The position numbers and the translations under genes are program-made. The notes below the pieces were generated by a model. It had not been told where the DNA came from and ran no database searches. It worked only from the letters and a program-made list of their open reading frames with translations. From Alphaproteobacteria bacterium (GTDB lineage: Bacteria > Pseudomonadota > Alphaproteobacteria > Caulobacterales > Parvularculaceae): a DNA stretch of 64,000 bases. The DNA lies in contig WGLT01000002.1 of NCBI GenBank assembly GCA_016125425.1, positions 281,016 to 345,015 of the forward strand, in the 5' to 3' direction. Below, in pieces: positions 57,170 through 64,000 of the stretch (position 1 is the stretch's first letter; every line of letters starts with the position of its first letter).

Positions 57170-57829
57170 ATGGGAAAGTCTTTTGTCATCGCGCTCGACG
57201 GACCGGCCGCCTCCGGCAAGGGCACGCTCGCGCAGCTTCTGGCGCGCGAATACGACCTCGCCTATCTCGACACGGGCTCGCTTTATCGCGGCGTCGCCTA
57301 CGCGCTCCTCGCCGCCGGCAAGGACCCGGCGGATGAAGAAGCGGCGGCCGAAGCGGCGGCGAATTTCTCGCTCGACCAGATTGAAGGCGCCGACATCAGG
57401 ACACGCGAGGTCGGCGCCGCCGCCTCGAAGGTCGCGGCCATGCCCCGCGTCAGGAAGGCGCTTCTCGACTTCCAGCGGCGTTTTGCGGCGAACCCTCCGG
57501 GCGGCAAGCGGGGGGCGGTGCTCGACGGCCGGGATATCGGCACGGTCGTCTGCCCGGACGCCGACCTCAAATTTTTCGTGGTGGCGAGCCCGGAAGTGCG
57601 CGCGCGCCGGCGGTTTCTGGAGCTGAAGGCCCAAAAGCCGGATCTGACGGAAGCGGATGTCTATCAGGACCTCGCCGAGCGGGACGCGCGCGATGCGGCG
57701 CGGGCGGATGCGCCCATGGCCCAGGCGGCGGATGCGGAGTTGCTAGATACGACCCGCTTGACTATAGAAGCGGCCTTCGCGGCGGCGCGCCGCGTAGTCG
57801 ACGGCGTTTTCCGGCGCTGCGAGGGTTGA
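57170..57829 (+). CDS. cmk: Cytidylate kinase
   Basis: A 219-residue P-loop kinase phosphorylating CMP/dCMP. IALDGPAASGKGTLAQLLA is Walker A, YLDTGSLYRGVAYALL the CMP site, VLDGRDIGTVVCPDADLKFF the central strand, and RARRRFLELK the lid. The ATG at 57170 yields the normal length; an upstream frame reading is basic and unconserved. rpsA is 218 bases downstream. Confidence 0.96.
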   Translation: MGKSFVIALDGPAASGKGTLAQLLAREYDLAYLDTGSLYRGVAYALLAAGKDPADEEAAAEAAANFSLDQIEGADIRTREVGAAASKVAAMPRVRKALLDFQRRFAANPPGGKRGAVLDGRDIGTVVCPDADLKFFVVASPEVRARRRFLELKAQKPDLTEADVYQDLAERDARDAARADAPMAQAADAELLDTTRLTIEAAFAAARRVVDGVFRRCEG

Positions 57830-58047
57830 TCGGGGGCCCGGGGCTCCCAAATCCAAGGTCGATCCTCCCGGGCGCGATATTCATCACGGAAAGCGGATTT
57901 TTGTGTCCGTCGGTCGCGAGAGACTTCGCGCCGCTTAACCCTAACTCGGCTCAACCGTCCGCGGGCGCCAATCGCCCCCGGAAAGACCGCCGGACAAAAC
58001 CGGTCGGCCAGGAATGCTGAAAACGAACTGGAGACTTTTGGACGATT
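57830..58047 (+). promoter_or_regulatory. rpsA leader region
   Basis: The 218 bases between cmk and rpsA contain no gene. GGGGCCCGGGGCTCCC right after cmk can form a short GC-rich hairpin. GGAG lies 17 bases before the rpsA ATG. Ribosomal protein S1 often represses its own mRNA through such a leader; no specific structure is assigned here. Confidence 0.4.
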
Positions 58048-59757
58048 ATGTCTGCAACCGAGACTATGAATCCGACCCGCGACGATTTCGCGGAAATGCT
58101 CGAAGCTTCGCTCGTCGACCGCAAGGAATTTGAAGAGACGGTCGTCAAAGGCGTCGTGACGGGTATTGAGAAAGACGTCGCCATCATCGATGTCGGCCTC
58201 AAAACCGAAGGCCGCGTGCCGCTGAAGGAATTCGCCGCGCCGGGCAAACCCGCCGAACTCAAGGTCGGCGACGAAGTCGAGGTCTATGTCGAACGCGTGG
58301 AGAACGCGAACGGCGAAGCCGTCGTTTCGCGCGACAAGGCGCGTCGCGAAGAGGCGTGGGACCGGCTCGAAAAGATGTTCGAGAAACAGGAGCGCGTCGA
58401 AGGCGTTATTTTCAATCGCGTGAAAGGCGGATTCACCGTCGATCTCGGCGGCGCCGTCGCGTTTCTTCCCGGCAGCCAGGTCGACATTCGCCCCGTGCGC
58501 GACGCCGGCCCGCTTATGAATATTCCGCAGCCCTTCCGTATTCTCAAAATGGACAAACGCCGCGGCAATATTGTCGTCTCGCGCCGATCCATACTTGAAG
58601 AGGATCGCGCCGAGCATCGTCAGGAGGTGGTGCGCGAACTCAATGAGGGCGATGAGCGCGAAGGCGTGGTCAAGAACATCACCGATTACGGCGCTTTCGT
58701 CGAGCTCGCGCCGGGCGTCGACGGGCTGCTGCACGTGACCGACATGTCGTGGTCGCGGGTGAATCACCCGTCAGAAGTCCTGAATGTGAACGACACAGTC
58801 CGGGTGAAGATCATCAAGATCAACCCTGAAACGCACCGTATTTCGCTCGGTATCAAGCAGCTCCAGCCCGATCCGTGGCAGGGCGTCGCCGCCAAATATC
58901 CGGTCGGGGCGAAGTTCAAGGGCCGCGTCACCAACATCACCGATTACGGCGCGTTTGTGGAGTTGGAGGACGGCATCGAGGGCCTCGTCCACGTCTCCGA
59001 AATGAGCTGGGTGAAGAAAAACGTTCACCCCGGCAAGATTGTTTCGACTTCGCAGGAAGTCGAGGTGATGGTGCTTGAGGTTGACGAAAACAAGCGCCGT
59101 ATTTCGCTTGGATTGAAACAATGCCTTGATAATCCGTGGGAGCGCTTCGCCGAAGAGCATCCTGTCGGCTCCGTCGTCGAAGGCGAAATCAAGAACATCA
59201 CGGAATTCGGCCTGTTTGTCGGACTCACCGAAGAAATGGACGGCATGGTCCATCTCTCCGATCTCGACTGGAACCGTTCGGGAGAGGAGGCGATCAAGGA
59301 CTACCACAAGGGTCAGCACGTGACGGCGAAAGTCCTCGACGTTGATCCCGAGAAAGAACGCATTTCGCTCGGAATCAAACAGGTCGGCTCCGATCCGCTC
59401 GAGTCCGTCGGCGAAATCAACCGCGGCGACGATGTGACCTGCACGGTCACTGCGATCGAGACGGGCGGCATCGAAGTGCAGGTTGGCGGCGAAGGCGGCC
59501 CCAAAGCCTTCATTCGCAAATCGGACCTGTCGAAAGACCGCGCCGAGCAGCGGCCGGACCGTTTCGCCGTCGGCGACAAGGTCGATGCGCGCGTTACCGG
59601 TTTCGACAAGACTTCGCGGCGCATCAATCTTTCAATCAAGGCGCGCGAAGTAGCGGAAGAAAAAGAAGCCGTCGAACAATACGGTTCGGCCGACTCCGGC
59701 GCGTCGCTCGGCGATATTCTCGGCGCGGCGCTCAAGCAAGGCGGCAAGAAAGAGTAA
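58048..59757 (+). CDS. rpsA: 30S ribosomal protein S1
   Basis: A 569-residue RNA-binding ribosomal protein with six S1 OB-fold domains. The first two are at about residues 30-170 (VVTGIEKDVAIIDVGLKTEG, FNRVKGGFTVDLGG). Then come strong repeats GVVKNITDYGAFVELAPG, GRVTNITDYGAFVELEDG and GEIKNITEFGLFVGLTEE, and a final divergent domain (VTAIETGGIEVQVGGEG). It unwinds mRNA and recruits it to the 30S subunit. A strong terminator follows. Confidence 0.98.
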   Translation: MSATETMNPTRDDFAEMLEASLVDRKEFEETVVKGVVTGIEKDVAIIDVGLKTEGRVPLKEFAAPGKPAELKVGDEVEVYVERVENANGEAVVSRDKARREEAWDRLEKMFEKQERVEGVIFNRVKGGFTVDLGGAVAFLPGSQVDIRPVRDAGPLMNIPQPFRILKMDKRRGNIVVSRRSILEEDRAEHRQEVVRELNEGDEREGVVKNITDYGAFVELAPGVDGLLHVTDMSWSRVNHPSEVLNVNDTVRVKIIKINPETHRISLGIKQLQPDPWQGVAAKYPVGAKFKGRVTNITDYGAFVELEDGIEGLVHVSEMSWVKKNVHPGKIVSTSQEVEVMVLEVDENKRRISLGLKQCLDNPWERFAEEHPVGSVVEGEIKNITEFGLFVGLTEEMDGMVHLSDLDWNRSGEEAIKDYHKGQHVTAKVLDVDPEKERISLGIKQVGSDPLESVGEINRGDDVTCTVTAIETGGIEVQVGGEGGPKAFIRKSDLSKDRAEQRPDRFAVGDKVDARVTGFDKTSRRINLSIKAREVAEEKEAVEQYGSADSGASLGDILGAALKQGGKKE

Positions 59758-59786
59758 GCAGAATCCGACACGGAGCAATTGCAAAC

Positions 59787-59818
59787 GCCCCCGCCGCAAG
59801 GCGGGGGCTCTTTTATTT
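59787..59818 (+). terminator. Rho-independent terminator after rpsA
   Basis: GCCCCCGCC (59787-59795) pairs with GGCGGGGGC (59800-59808) around a GCAA tetraloop, followed by TCTTTTATTT. It lies 29 bases after the rpsA stop. Confidence 0.95.
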
Positions 59819-60430
59819 CGGGAGTTTCCGGGGATGAGCCGGAGGAGAAATCGCCCAACCGGCTCTGGCCTCGTCTGCGCCGCTTGGCGCGCCTTCCTTG
59901 ACCGTGTCCGGTTTCGCGACGACGGCTTGTCGACGCGTATTAACAATGGACTAAAGCTGATTGCTGGCGGTCTGGGTTCAATCGCTGCGGAAGCGGGAGA
60001 ATCGTCGCCTCTTTTTATCGCGATCCGTCCGACAAAACGCGTAGAGCATTGACAGCGGCGTTCTTCGACAGGCTGTTTCGCGAGGCGGCGCGGCGTTTCC
60101 AATCTGCAAGCCGACACCAATTTGACGCCCGATCTTCGACCGGTCGGCCGCCTGCGTGCGGAAATCGCCGCGCTGCAAATCGATGACGGCCTGGCCGAAT
60201 CCTCGCGGTCAAGGTTTCGTCGGGCGGGCTCGGCGCGATCCTGCGATGTTCCGAACCATCGATCGAGCGCGCCGCCGAAGGCTGTGCGCCGCAAAGCGTG
60301 CGGGGCGGAACGCGAATGACGACGCGAGCCCGCCAAGCGAAGCCGTTGCGTTCGCAGTGCCGGCGCCCCAAATGGGCGGCGCGGCTTGAGCATCTGACGC
60401 GTCTTTCGCCTCGACTCCCGGTTCTGTCCA
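59819..60430. other. 612-base gap between rpsA and mutM
   Basis: No gene is supported. An ATG at 59834 opens a 72-codon frame with a fair ribosome-binding site but no recognisable features. Between about 60020 and 60350 several short plus-strand frames shift from one to another, which could be a decayed gene. I cannot match it to a family. Confidence 0.4.
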
Positions 60431-61294
60431 ATGCCCGAACTTCCCGAAGTGGAGACCGTTCGTCGCGGTCTCTTCCCCGTCATGAAAGACGCGCGCTTCG
60501 AACGCGTCATGCTGCGGCGCGCCGATTTGCGTTTTCCCCTGCCGCGAAGATTTCACGAGCGGCTGGAGGGGGCGCGCGTGCTTGGCCTTGAAAGAAGGGG
60601 CAAATATCTGATCGCCCCGCTTTCAACCGGGGAGACGCTTGTTATGCATCTTGGCATGTCCGGCCGCTTCACGGTTACTGCGGGCGAGGCGCGCCGGCCG
60701 GACGCCTTCTCCTCCGCAAAAGCCCCTGATCCCCGGCATGACCACGTCATCTTCGTCATGGCGGGGAAAAGCGGGCGCGCCTCGATTATCTATAACGACC
60801 CCAGGCGCTTCGGCTTCATGGATCTGGCGGACAGCGCGCGGCTCGGGGCCTCGCGCCATTTCGCATCCATGGGGCCCGAGCCGCTTGGGGCGGACTTTAC
60901 GGCGGACGCTTTCAATGCGGCCCTCGCCGCCAGGAGGTCATCGGTCAAGGCGGCGCTTCTCGATCAGAAGGTCGTCGCGGGGGTCGGGAATATCTACGCC
61001 TGCGAAGCGCTGTTCAAAGCCGGGATATCGCCGCGCCGGGCCGCGCGCAGCGTTTCCGGCGTCAGAGGCGAACGCCTGCGCAGCGCGCTTCGGGAGGTGC
61101 TTGAAGAGGCGATCAGGGCCGGCGGCTCTAGCCTGAAGGACTTCGCCGCGGCCGACGGCGCGCTGGGCTATTTCCAGCACCGATTCAAGGTCTACGATCG
61201 CGAAGGGCGCGCCTGCCCAAGATGTGGCGCCGAAATAAGACGGATCATACAATCCGGGCGCTCGACATTCCTTTGCGGGGGCTGCCAGCGCTAG
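60431..61294 (+). CDS. mutM: Formamidopyrimidine-DNA glycosylase
   Basis: A 287-residue repair enzyme removing 8-oxoguanine. [13 protein letters not shown] supplies the catalytic N-terminal Pro and Glu after Met removal. The conserved Lys is in [10 protein letters not shown], the helix-two-turn-helix is [20 protein letters not shown], and the zinc finger is CPRCGAEI then FLCGGC (C-X2-C-X16-C-X2-C). rpsT follows 104 bases on. Confidence 0.97.
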   Translation: MPELPEVETVRRGLFPVMKDARFERVMLRRADLRFPLPRRFHERLEGARVLGLERRGKYLIAPLSTGETLVMHLGMSGRFTVTAGEARRPDAFSSAKAPDPRHDHVIFVMAGKSGRASIIYNDPRRFGFMDLADSARLGASRHFASMGPEPLGADFTADAFNAALAARRSSVKAALLDQKVVAGVGNIYACEALFKAGISPRRAARSVSGVRGERLRSALREVLEEAIRAGGSSLKDFAAADGALGYFQHRFKVYDREGRACPRCGAEIRRIIQSGRSTFLCGGCQR

Positions 61295-61398
61295 GGCGGC
61301 GAAGCTGCGGACCGGGCGCGTTGACGGGGTGCATCCTCGCCGCTATACACCTCGCTCCCCGCCGCCGGCGGGCCTTCAGAAACGATCTGAGAGACGAC

Positions 61399-61665
61399 AT
61401 GGCCAATACGTCTTCCGCCAAGAAAATGGTGCGTAAAATCGCTGCTCGCACCGCTGTCAACGGGGCGCGCCGCTCGCGCGTGCGCACCTTTGTGAAGAAG
61501 GTCGAGGCCGCGATCGCATCCGGCGATAAGAACGCCGCAAACGAAGCCCTGCGCAACGCGCAGCCTGAGCTTCATCGAGCGGTCTCCAAAGGCGTCTTGA
61601 AGAAGGCGACCGCCGCGCGGAAATTGTCGCGGCTCTCAGCGCGCATCAAAGCGCTGTCCGCTTAA
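61399..61665 (+). CDS. rpsT: 30S ribosomal protein S20
   Basis: An 88-residue basic helical ribosomal protein: [18 protein letters not shown] with Lys/Arg-rich helices and [20 protein letters not shown] at the end. The family normally starts MANT. It lies between mutM and dnaA, a gene order typical of alphaproteobacteria such as Caulobacter. Confidence 0.97.
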   Translation: MANTSSAKKMVRKIAARTAVNGARRSRVRTFVKKVEAAIASGDKNAANEALRNAQPELHRAVSKGVLKKATAARKLSRLSARIKALSA

Positions 61666-61670
61666 GCGGA
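61657..61670 (+). terminator. Palindrome spanning the rpsT stop codon
   Basis: TCCGCTTAAGCGGA is a perfect 14-base palindrome containing the TAA stop (61663-61665), followed by TTTATT. It can fold as a short hairpin with T-rich tail; terminator activity is uncertain because the loop would be tight. Confidence 0.4.
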
Positions 61671-61682
61671 TTTATTCCGGCT

Positions 61683-61716
61683 GAATTTTCCGACTAAACG
61701 AATTTTCCGACTAAAC
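61683..61716. repeat. Tandem 17-bp direct repeat downstream of rpsT
   Basis: GAATTTTCCGACTAAAC occurs twice back to back with no mismatches, the second copy followed by GAAG. It starts 18 bases after the rpsT stop. It could be a slippage duplication or a pair of protein-binding sites. Confidence 0.9.
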
Positions 61717-62278
61717 GAAGTGGGTTGACGTCGCCGAACGGCGGCGTAACGTGAGCGCGCGTAATCGCCCGCTTATGGTCGAGGGCCGGGCGAGGCGCAC
61801 TGAGCGCGAGACGAACTGGGTGCGCAAAAGTTTTTCGTCGTCGCGTAAAACCTCTAAAGAATTGTTTTTGTTGCGCGTGACTCTGTTCGACGTCTGTGTC
61901 GCGGTGAAATGCGTGCAAAAAGCGAATCAGATCGATGATCTTCACTTGCCTTCACGCAACGTTCACCGTAAGCTTCTGATCGTAACAAATTACGTTCGTG
62001 TGCTGAATTCTTTCAGCGGGTTGGTTCAATAAGTACGGGTGGACGGACGATAACTTGATCGCGAATTAGTGGGCTTCGCGGTTGAGGCATGTTGCGCGAT
62101 AGATCGCGAAGAGGCGGAAAGCATGACAGGCAGGGGAAGCGCGCAAGCGCGGAGAATTTGGGGCCACGCTGCTTGTTCTCGGTGTGGCGGCAAACCTTTA
62201 TCGCTATTTTTGTGCGGGCGATTGCGAAATGCGGAACGCCCGACGTAATTCCGGAAGCATTCGTTTCCGTTTTCTGTC

Positions 62279-62313
62279 GCGCGGGTAAAGCCCGCGCCAA
62301 TCTAGAGATTGGC
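62279..62313 (+). promoter_or_regulatory. Two adjacent hairpins in the dnaA leader
   Basis: GCGCGGG-TAAAG-CCCGCGC (62279-62297) is followed at once by GCCAATCT-AG-AGATTGGC (62296-62313). The first has 7 perfect pairs and the second 8, sharing two bases. They end 74 bases before the dnaA ATG. They could be operator dyads or an mRNA structure influencing dnaA expression. Confidence 0.55.
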
Positions 62314-62387
62314 TGACTTGAGCGTGCGGAGTCATCGCGCGAACGGGGCGGCTTTGGGCGTCGAACACCAATTTTAGGAATGAGGCT

Positions 62388-63866
62388 ATGGCGAGCGATC
62401 ATCTCGGCGGGCGGATTGACGATTTCGAACGCTTTCGCGAGGCGCTGTACCGGCGTTTCGGAGAAGCGGTTGTTTCAAGCTGGATGTCGGACCTGAAATT
62501 GGAGCGCAAAAATGACGACAGCGTGATCTTGTCGACTGAATCGCGCGTGAAATGCGAAACGCTCGGCCAACGTTTCGTCATGCTGATGAAAGAAACCTGG
62601 TGCGAGGAAGTCGGCCCGATCCGGCGGATGACGATCACCACGCGATCCCGTCTTTCGGCCGGCGCGGCGAAGGTCGACGCCATCGGGGCGAAGCTGAACG
62701 GCTCCGGAATCGACGGCGCGCCGCGTTTCGCGACGTCAAAACCCGGACGCGTGCCTTTCATCGGCAAGCCGCCCGAAGCCGCCGCTGGCGCGGCGGCGCG
62801 AACCGTGGCGGTCGAGGAATTGAGTTCGCCGCTGGACGAGCGGTCGACTTTTGACAGTTTCGCTGCGGACGACGCGAACCGAATGGCGCTCGCGGCCGTT
62901 CGGATGGCGGCGAGCGAAACGGGCGCATCTGAGGTTGTCTATATTTACGGGCCCTCCGGCGTCGGCAAAACGCATTTGCTGCATGCGGCGGGCAATTATT
63001 GGCGCAAGTCCAACGGCGCGGAAGGATGCGCCTATCTCGCCTATCACAATATCACGGCCGGCTGTTCGAGCGCCGCGCTGTCAAGCGGCGGCCTGCTCGC
63101 GCTTCGTCAGGATCTCCTGTCTCATCGCTTGTTGCTGATTGACGACATTCATCTGCTGGTCGGCGCGCCGCGGTCTCAGACGGAGATCCTGAACCTCGTC
63201 AACGGGGCGCTTGCCGGCGGCAAACGTCTGATCATTGCGGGCGAAATGTCGCCGGCCAAACTGGCGGAATCGGGAATTAACGGCCGTCTGACCGACAGAC
63301 TCGCCGGCGGCGTCAGCGTTGCGATCGCTCCCGGCGGCGCCGAACTTCGCGCAGAGGTTCTGCGGAAGCGGATCGAGGCGATTTCGCCAAAATGTCAGCT
63401 TACGAATGAAGCGATTGACTACATCGCAACGCATTTTACGAACAGCATGCGCGAAACGCTTGGCGCGCTTAATCAGCTTGTGCTCGCCTACGGCGAGCGC
63501 GAGATGACGGTCGGCCTCGCCGAAGCGGCCGGCGAGCTGCGCGGCCGTCTCACCGAAAGCCGCAGGGCGCCGACGCTGGACGAGGCTGCGAAGGAAACCG
63601 CCGCCGCCTTCGCCATCACCGAGGCGGAGCTGCGCGGCCGCGGGCAGCCGCAACGTCTGGCGCGCGCGCGTCACGCTTTCGTTTATGTCGGGCGGGAGGC
63701 GTTGCGGGAGTCCTTTCCCCGGATTTCGCGCGCGCTCGGACGCGATCATACGACCGCGATGAGCGGTTATCGGCGCGCGGAAGCCTTGCTCGAACGGGAC
63801 AAGAAATTTCAAGCCGCCGTCAATCAGATTTTGTCGGCGCTTGGGTTTCCGGTTCGAGAGTTCTAG
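62388..63866 (+). CDS. dnaA: Chromosomal replication initiator DnaA (divergent)
   Basis: A 492-residue DnaA. Domain I is residues 10-75 (FREALYRRFGEAVVSSWMSD). A Pro/Ala/Gly linker runs to about 150. The AAA+ domain has Walker A GPSGVGKTH (188-196), Walker B LLLIDDIH (about 248) and an Arg-containing LTDRLAGG. Sensor 2 is SMRETLGALN, and the DNA-binding domain has RISRALGRDHTTAMSGYRRA. Canonical blocks read GGVGLGKTH, LLIDDIQF and GG-RDHTT, so this protein departs at several highly conserved points. Position after rpsT supports the chromosomal initiator. Confidence 0.9.
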   Translation: MASDHLGGRIDDFERFREALYRRFGEAVVSSWMSDLKLERKNDDSVILSTESRVKCETLGQRFVMLMKETWCEEVGPIRRMTITTRSRLSAGAAKVDAIGAKLNGSGIDGAPRFATSKPGRVPFIGKPPEAAAGAAARTVAVEELSSPLDERSTFDSFAADDANRMALAAVRMAASETGASEVVYIYGPSGVGKTHLLHAAGNYWRKSNGAEGCAYLAYHNITAGCSSAALSSGGLLALRQDLLSHRLLLIDDIHLLVGAPRSQTEILNLVNGALAGGKRLIIAGEMSPAKLAESGINGRLTDRLAGGVSVAIAPGGAELRAEVLRKRIEAISPKCQLTNEAIDYIATHFTNSMRETLGALNQLVLAYGEREMTVGLAEAAGELRGRLTESRRAPTLDEAAKETAAAFAITEAELRGRGQPQRLARARHAFVYVGREALRESFPRISRALGRDHTTAMSGYRRAEALLERDKKFQAAVNQILSALGFPVREF

Positions 63867-63936
63867 GCGCTGTTTACAAACTCATTGACGGCTGAATCGA
63901 CCTTTGATTCAAGGATGCCTCTTGAGGGAGGCGGAT

Positions 63937-64000
63937 TTGAGTCGCGGCGATTTGAGCGAAACGGAATGGCGGCTGTTAAAGGATCTTCTGCCGGCCGAAC
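63937..64000 (+). mobile_element. Start of an IS5-family (DUF4096) transposase, cut by the window edge
   Basis: A frame from TTG 63937, with GAGGGAGG before it, encodes SRGDLSETEWRLLKDLLPAE up to the edge. This matches the conserved N-terminus of IS5-family transposases (leucine/aspartate then E-W-x-x-x-x-x-LLP). The insertion sequence probably begins just after the dnaA stop, near GGCGCTGTTTACAAACTC at 63867. Its inverted repeat and far end are outside the window. Confidence 0.78.

Larger units (their letters stand above)
61666..62387. other. Long rpsT-dnaA regulatory region
   Basis: This 722-base spacer holds no supported gene; a 93-codon frame from 61751 lacks any family features. It is AT-richer than the coding DNA. 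It contains a tandem 17-bp repeat (61683-61716), GANTC sites (CcrM-type) at 61924-61928 and 62329-62333, and two adjacent hairpins at 62279-62313. I found no convincing TTATCCACA DnaA-box cluster, so it reads as the dnaA promoter and leader rather than a proven origin. Confidence 0.6.

Noticed and set aside
57664..58767. A minus-strand frame of 367 codons against rpsA
   Set aside because: Mirror image of the S1-domain codon pattern; no start signal or family features.
61751..62032. A 93-codon plus-strand frame in the rpsT-dnaA spacer
   Set aside because: No recognisable domain and weak start; it lies in probable dnaA regulatory DNA.
61666..62387. Chromosomal origin (oriC) next to dnaA
   Set aside because: The spacer is AT-rich and has GANTC sites, but I see no cluster of standard DnaA boxes, and in many alphaproteobacteria oriC is elsewhere.

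Overview
The window is a 64 kb stretch of a high-GC alphaproteobacterial chromosome. The support is gene order and gene types: the ruvC-ruvA-ruvB / ybgC / tolQ-tolR-tolA-tolB-pal-cpoB / tilS / ftsH / folP / glmM block, the aroA-cmk-rpsA block next to a TIGR02300-type gene, and mutM-rpsT-dnaA at the right end. The class II EPSP synthase, IalB-type, UrcA-type and DUF2474 proteins agree. The family is not certain; a Caulobacterales/Parvularculales-like or Rhizobiales-like organism would fit. Nearly all genes share one GC-rich codon style. Two exceptions stand out: an AT-richer AlbA_2-type gene at 48.25-49.04 kb, and the start of an IS5-family transposase at the very right end.

Layout. 0-9 kb: HAD phosphatase, threonine aldolase, ferrochelatase, acyl-CoA/ACP synthetase and beta carbonic anhydrase, then a DUF378/fasciclin pair opposite an XRE-cupin regulator, then pyrF-nth. 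9-13.5 kb: secreted amidohydrolase, two membrane proteins, glyoxalase I, O-methyltransferase and a ThiE-like protein. 13.5-28 kb: a Sel1-repeat protein, the ruv operon, a polytopic membrane protein, the Tol-Pal envelope operon, tilS and ftsH. 28-37.6 kb: a VPLPA-CTERM sorting-signal protein behind an 18-bp palindrome, IalB-like protein, folP-glmM, thiD, a PhzF-like protein, a DMT exporter, and serC followed by serA. 39-45 kb: UrcA, cytochrome bd oxidase cydAB with an overlapping DUF2474 small gene, purA and a membrane-anchored thioredoxin-fold protein. 45-48.2 kb: two TPP riboswitches, one apparently orphan and one with an enlarged P5 arm in front of thiC. 48-55 kb: the AlbA_2 gene, a TSUP permease, a K+ channel, a hydrolase, a methyltransferase, an aminotransferase, sqdB (sulfolipid) and tRNA-Ala(GGC). 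55-64 kb: TIGR02300 protein, aroA, cmk, rpsA, mutM, rpsT, dnaA and the edge of an insertion sequence.

Functional links. Thiamine is a recurring theme: thiE-like, thiD, thiC and two TPP riboswitches lie in separate places. Envelope integrity is served by Tol-Pal, YbgC, CpoB and FtsH. serC-serA supply serine. The Holliday-junction genes are ordered ruvC-ruvA-ruvB with 4-nt overlap or short spacing. I saw no CRISPR array, prophage or canonical defence island. The least ordinary signals are the orphan TPP aptamer, the sequence-divergent DnaA with a structured leader and an adjacent IS, the exosortase-type surface protein with its palindrome, and the AT-rich AlbA_2 gene with its own palindrome.
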